The position numbers and the translations under genes are program-made. The notes beneath the pieces were generated by a model, which was not told the DNA's origin, searched no databases, and saw nothing but the letters and a program-made list of their open reading frames with translations. A stretch of 12,323 nucleotides of DNA from Stephanodiscus triporus (Eukaryota > Bacillariophyta > Thalassiosirophyceae > Thalassiosirales > Thalassiosiraceae): the NCBI GenBank assembly GCA_036939755.1, contig JALLAZ010000851.1, forward strand, positions 1 to 12,323, given 5' to 3'. Below, piece by piece: positions 8,206-12,323 of the stretch (its first letter is position 1; the number at the start of each line of letters is the position of its first letter).

Positions 8206-8380
8206 GCCCCGTGTTTTTGTTGCCACGTCGCCCGCAGATGCGCAGATGGCAGCTTCTGGGCCATGCCCACCTCCCATTTATTTGAGGTCACCCTTGCTGC
8301 CGACGGTACCGAGTTGACGTCCGCGAAGGTTCCGAAGCTCTCGGGGCACTATCAACGCCTCAGGAAAAAACCTTGACACC

Positions 8381-10046
8381 ATGGCTGAACCACCCCCCGA
8401 CGTGTGGACATGTCCCGACTGCAGCTACAGCGAGAACGTCGATAGCACTGTCTGCCAAATGTGCCAATCGGCACAACCCAAGGGTAGTCGCTCCGTTTTG
8501 CTCGTCAATAAGAATTCGACCCACCCTGCCGCCATTGCCACACGGTGGGGGCATCCACCTTCGGCAGCAACCAAGGCAAGGTCGACTTGTTTGGCTGCTC
8601 GTCCTGTTGCACCCCGTGAGTCTCCCCCACGAGGTGCTAAGGATACAGCGAATCAGAGGATCGCCGCCCAGTTGGCCCAGTACACCCCCGTGCCTGTGGC
8701 AAAGGTGGTGGTGCATTCCCCTGTGACTTCCCCTGATGGCCCCTTGGTCCCCCCTCCTGCTGTTGCACGAGCTGACGAGGGCGCGGGGCTAGGGGATGAT
8801 GAGGATTCGTCATCTGACAGCAACGGTTCCCCACCTCGCCCTTCTCGCAATGTTGGGAGGAAGACGGCGGGTTTGGATGCCTGTCCAGATGATTCTGATT
8901 ATGGTCTGGACGGTGATGTCGTTGACGATGATCTCCCGACCGATGGAGAGGTCAGTAAGTACTCTTTTTTTCAGCGTTTGATTCATTACATGGACGGGGC
9001 GGTGATCGATCAGCAAAACCGCAAGGCAGTTGAGCTTGCAATTTTGGTTGAAGCGGGCACGAAGGTGCGCGATACGGACCCGATGAAAAAGGCAATGCGT
9101 GAGCAGGTTTTGCATTGTAAATATGTTGAAATTATAAACAAGCTCGAGGACAACTGCTTCGGGGACTCGACGGTTCGTCTCGATATGGTGACGATGTTTA
9201 AGGGTGGTAAGGCTAGGCAGGGGCTTAGCGGTGCAAACTTGCTCCGCAAGCTTGAACGGGAGATGATGGAGGTTCGAAAGTTTGCTGTTAAGTTTCCCGG
9301 TTTCAACAACCCCGCTGGGCTGCCCAGTGGTCTCACTCAGCTGCGAGACATGAAGGCGCCTGTGGTGGCGAAGCTGTGGAAGTCAAAATACCCGGTAATG
9401 TGTTTTCAATTGTTACTTTGCATTCTCTTCAGAGGCTGCATTGACTGTGTCCTTTTTATTGCAGAATGAACCAAGTGTCGATTATGACGACATTCAATCC
9501 ATCATGCAACATGTTCCGAAGCAGTGGTGGCTGGAGCACAAATTGTGTAAGTATATTCTTACAATCCTCGTCCACAAGGACAACAAGGACATCTCGACAA
9601 GTCCCACGTGACTTCCAGCAGGTGATACTCGCAGAGATGCGAGTGAGAAGAAGGCGAAGGAGTTGGCTGATGCTCGTAGGGCTGCGAAAGCGGAGCGCCC
9701 AGTGGAGACGTATGGTGATGTCAATCATCATATGAAGAAGGTGCGTGTCAATGGCATGTGCTTGCAGGTAGAGAAAAATATCATCAAATCGATCGTGTCA
9801 CAGATCAATGTCATGCGTGACAACGCAGAGATATACAAATCTATGTTCGGTGAGGAGAAATATCTCGAAAAAATTGCACAGCTCATGAATAAACTGCCGG
9901 GCTTGGGTGAGAACAATGTTGGCGATGGTGACAACAATGTTGGCAATGGTGAGACTGTGGTTGTGCCGGAGGTGGATTTGACTTTGACTTCGTCGGTGGG
10001 CGAGGATGACAATGAAGACAACTATGGAACTGACGGAACTTATTAG
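8381..10046 (+). CDS. RanBP2-like zinc-finger accessory protein of a Harbinger-like element (one in-frame TGA)
   Basis: Exon 1 is 8381-9394 (338 codons, ACCATGG start), the intron is 9395-9464 (70 nt, gtaatg...ttgcag, phase 0), and exon 2 is 9465-10046. The intron is placed by homology to copy 1, where the next exon also begins Asn-Glu-Pro. Residues 9-28 form W-x-C-x2-C-x10-C-x2-C, the spacing of RanBP2-type zinc fingers, although the usual Asn is shifted by one. Residues ~40-125 are Pro/Ala/Arg-rich and ~125-165 are Asp/Ser-rich. Residues ~191-338 and the start of exon 2 are predicted globular and largely helical (FFQRLIHYM, VELAILVEAG, PMKKAMREQ, LRKLEREMMEVRKF). The C-terminus has INVM..AEIY..MFGEEKY..LMNKLPGLG and an acidic tail. 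A TGA at 9609-9611 (codon 387) replaces the AGA of copy 1. No Myb/SANT repeat is seen. Its role as a DNA-binding or targeting partner of the transposase is inferred from co-location. Confidence 0.7.
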
Positions 10047-10066
10047 GTTGTTATGTGTGACTTATT

Positions 10067-10254
10067 GTTTCCCTGGGCATGGGTGAGGACCCAATTGAAG
10101 GGTGGTAGGGGGGTCCTCATTTTTTATTAGTTACTTAATGTAATCTTTTACATCAATGCATTCAGTACGACTTATTATCGAATTAACTACTAATTTAAAA
10201 ATGAGGACCCCCCTACCACCCTTCAATTGGATCCTCACCCATGCCCGGGGAAAC
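10067..10254. terminator. Long inverted repeat between convergent genes of copy 2
   Basis: The arms 10067-10124 and 10197-10254 (58 bases each) are complementary at 56 positions around a 72-base AT-rich loop. It starts 21 bases after the zinc-finger stop and ends 90 bases beyond the inferred transposase stop. It is the positional equivalent of 4733-4904, and three base pairs differ between the copies with pairing retained. A bidirectional 3'-end or terminator role is inferred. Confidence 0.65.
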
Positions 10255-10343
10255 AAAGTAATTTGACCAATAACAACAAGCTAGGCTGCAACTGGTCCGT
10301 TCTGATAGAATACGTGCAGATGCCTCGCCAACAGTGCCCTACG

Positions 10344-11803
10344 TCACCCAAATTGTGTTGCTAGAAACTTCTCCGTCCTCTTGTGAACATCAACTGCTGT
10401 ATGCCCACTCAGCCACAAACCTTCATCACCGATGGGATATACCCCCTCCCAATCCAAACATCCATCAGCTCCATTTGGTCATGAAGGAAGTTGTGTAGGC
10501 ATGCACACGCCTTGAATATTTTTTTGCACTTCACAATGTCCCGATAAAACAGACCGTTGTTGAGTATTCGCCACCTCTTCTTCAATATCCTAAAAGTACA
10601 CTCAACATCCTTCCGCACGCTCTCGAGATTAGTGGAGAAGTAACCCTCCAGCGTGGTCTTGTCCACACTCTCGTATGGAGAATTCAATTCAGGCCAACGC
10701 AAATAACCGTTATCACAAATGAGATACATATCCCTTTCTTCCCTGACTCCCCCCCCAGCCATGTAATAATGCCATACAACGTCCTTCTTCCACCCCAAAC
10801 AAATTTTCTGTACACAAATTTTCTGTACATTTGTGTCGACCTTGACGATATGCTTGTCATTGAAGGTGCTGGACAGTGGCCCGTAAACACCGAGAATGCA
10901 CCAATTGAAATCGGTGATGCATTGGAAGCAAGCATTGGGTATCCCTCCTTTCCCTTTGCTCAATTAAGGTCGCCTGTTGGACAAGCGGACCATCTCACAT
11001 GGATGACATCCATGGATCCACAAGCACCCAGAAGACCAACATCTTCATAGAAATGCGTGACACGCTTCAACTCGGTGATATTTTCAGAAAGCGCAATATA
11101 CTCACCTCTCATATCCATGAATGCATCAAGAAACACAAAGAAAAACTTGTGAACCTTCGACATGGGTGCTGATATGAGTCAATGCCCTCAATAAGCGGAA
11201 ATGTGCACCATGGCCCAAAATGTACAACGCAGTCATCACCAACAACTTCGCCCTCTCAAAGAATTTGGCTCTGCACATCAACAACCTCGGACGCCATATG
11301 TATCCACATGCGATAAGTCTGCAGGTTGGTTCCTCGACCTTTGCAAGGGACATCCGGAACCAATGGTGAAATTTGCCAAATCTATCGGATGAAGAAAGGT
11401 CGTGGGTCATATCGCATATTTGCCCCAGCTCCAAGAAGTTGACGTACCAGCACGACGTCAAAACAGATTGAATACGAATATGATGGTGTCGGTTCAGCCG
11501 ACAAGGATGCCGGCGTTGGCGCCTACAACGACGGCCAGCCGTAAAGCCCTCAACAGAAAACCCACAAGAAACGCCATCATATTCATACGAACCTGACAAA
11601 TCATCACCACTCTCATCAAAGCGGGAGAAATCAGCACAAAAGGGGATGGCAGGAGGGAGACGGAGGAAGCAAGGGAGGCGGAAGAGTTGTGTCATCTCGG
11701 GGGAAGTGGATCCTCTTGGAGGAAGATGGCCTTCCCGCCAGAGGGAAAATCCTGAACGAATCCAGATTTGTGTATTTGTACAGGTGCCAAATAGCCATTC
11801 CAT
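10344..11803 (-). pseudogene. PIF/Harbinger (Plant_tran-type) DDE transposase of copy 2, frameshifted
   Basis: On the minus strand the order is an acidic N-terminal region (SRFDESGDDLSGSYEYD), a helical block (SSSDRFGKFHHWFRMSLAKVEE), LLVMTALYILGHG and HKFFFVFLDAFMDMRGEYIAL. GSMDVIHVRWSACPTGD follows, with the first catalytic Asp at 11008-11010. Next come GVYGP..FNDKHIVKVD, LICDNGYLRWP (second Asp 10712-10714) and RKDVECTFRILKKRWRIL (Glu 10601-10603), then ACLHNFLHDQMELMD. These are the landmarks of the Plant_tran/DDE_Tnp_4 family, which cuts and pastes Harbinger elements at TWA sites. Breaks are a 4-base insertion near 11160-11175, a TGA at about 10963-10965, a single-base loss near 10928 and a 2-base insertion near 10438. 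About 135 bases of the N-terminal coding region present in copy 1 are absent near 11640. A 15-base tandem duplication (10799-10828) adds five in-frame residues. The start is uncertain. Confidence 0.85.
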
Positions 11804-11924
11804 GTGGAGGGATTATTCGTGCAAAAAAGCGGAACAAAACAAATACACAAATAGCTCTGGTCATTTTGTAGAGTTTATTGGTGTATCTGTTCAAAAAAAT
11901 ACCTTTTTGGCCATTCCCGACAGA

Positions 11925-11997
11925 ACAAATAAACAAGAGAACAGTAGCAAACAAAAAAACTTCGCACCATCTTCTGTGTATTTGCGTATCTGCGTAC
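11925..11997. repeat. Right subterminal repeats of copy 2
   Basis: tgtgtatttgcgtatctgcg near the right TIR is partly inverted by cagaacaaataaacaagaga about 35 bases inward. This is a weaker version of the left-end hairpin. Confidence 0.4.
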
Positions 11998-12018
11998 CGG
12001 TCTAAAAAAATCACAGCC

Positions 12019-12323
12019 TTAATCCCCAAATTTACCATTGCCAAGTTTACGTGTAGCGATCTTTCATGTGAGACTCACCAGTCATGGATGACTCTCGTTT
12101 TTTACCATGAGTGAAGCTAGCAATGTGAGACGACGTGTTCCCAACAGCGCTACGCCACAAATAACACATCAGCATGTTCGCCACCTCGTCCCGATATCAG
12201 GGAACTGTCCGGACCCAGGGTGCACCCATAATTGCATGATTGCATGCGCTACAGCATTTTTGAATTATTATTTTTAGGGGGAGAGGGGGGGGAGGGGGTG
12301 ATTTGCAATAGGCGAACAAACAC
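12019..12323. other. Flank of copy 2, no gene seen; G-rich tail
   Basis: It begins with TTA, the target triplet of copy 2. The sequence shows no convincing coding frame. Near the right edge (12277-12298) there are G-runs of 5, 8 and 5 split by single A or AGA, a purine tract with possible G-quadruplex potential on the plus strand. Confidence 0.35.

Larger units (their letters stand above)
8097..12018. mobile_element. PIF/Harbinger-like transposon, copy 2 (3922 bp)
   Basis: The left end GGCTTTGTTTTTTTAGC (from 8097) is inverted at the right end ctaaaaaaatcacagcc (to 12018). Flanking triplets are TCA and TTA, one substitution away from a TTA duplication. Size, orientation, TIRs, subterminal hairpins, gene order and central hairpin all match copy 1. 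It contains the nearly intact zinc-finger gene (8381-10046, plus), a decayed transposase gene (10344-11803, minus) and the hairpin 10067-10254. It cannot be autonomous as it stands because the transposase is frameshifted. Confidence 0.85.

Noticed and set aside
8955..8974. GTAAGT...TTTCAG that looks like a 20-nt intron in the zinc-finger gene
   Set aside because: Too short for splicing. Both copies read through it with conserved residues (VSKYS-FQ).
12060..12125. Short palindromes (agtcatggatgact and nearby gagactc/gactctc words)
   Set aside because: Short and imperfect, with no conserved partner; within chance expectation.

Overview
This is a eukaryotic nuclear window dominated by transposable elements, with no certain host gene. 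It has ORFs split by a short spliceosomal-type intron, ACCATGG start contexts, trinucleotide repeats, several MITE-like palindromes and two PIF/Harbinger-type DNA transposons. Moderate GC, compact introns of about 70 nt and a Plant_tran-type transposase would suit a microalga or other protist (a diatom or related stramenopile is my guess), but nothing in the sequence fixes the taxon.

Layout. 1-680: a minus-strand unknown reading frame, open to the window edge but split by one frame change near 200-228. 700-1220: a C-rich tract (G-quadruplex potential on the minus strand) and a degenerate GGC/GCA-rich stretch. 1347-1490: a small palindromic element with 19-bp perfect terminal inverted repeats. 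1683-2620: a 938-bp non-autonomous DNA element with diverged ~30-bp TIRs and a perfect 8-bp target-site duplication, filled with degenerate internal repeats. 2789-6694: Harbinger-like copy 1 (3906 bp). 6786-6996: a fold-back MITE. 7213-7267: a pure (GCA)18 microsatellite. 8097-12018: Harbinger-like copy 2 (3922 bp), in the same orientation as copy 1. 12019-12323: unannotated, with a G-rich tail.

The two large elements share one architecture. Each has TIRs beginning GGCTGTGATTTT..AGCC. Subterminal 'tacacaaatacac' motifs are arranged as hairpins near the ends. A plus-strand gene encodes an acidic protein of about 530 aa with an N-terminal RanBP2-like zinc finger and one ~70-nt intron. A minus-strand gene encodes a DDE transposase of the Plant_tran (PIF/Harbinger) family. 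The two genes converge on a long hairpin. Classical PIF/Harbinger elements pair the transposase with a Myb/SANT-like protein. Here the partner instead carries a C2-C2 zinc finger, and I see no Myb repeat. Both transposase genes are broken by several frameshifts. The zinc-finger gene of copy 2 is nearly intact, with one in-frame TGA; that of copy 1 is broken in exon 1 but intact in exon 2.

The most unusual signal is the hairpin between the convergent genes. Three base pairs differ between the two copies, and at all three both arms changed together so that pairing is kept. That fits either selection on a folded RNA or DNA structure (for example a bidirectional terminator) or arm-to-arm gene conversion.
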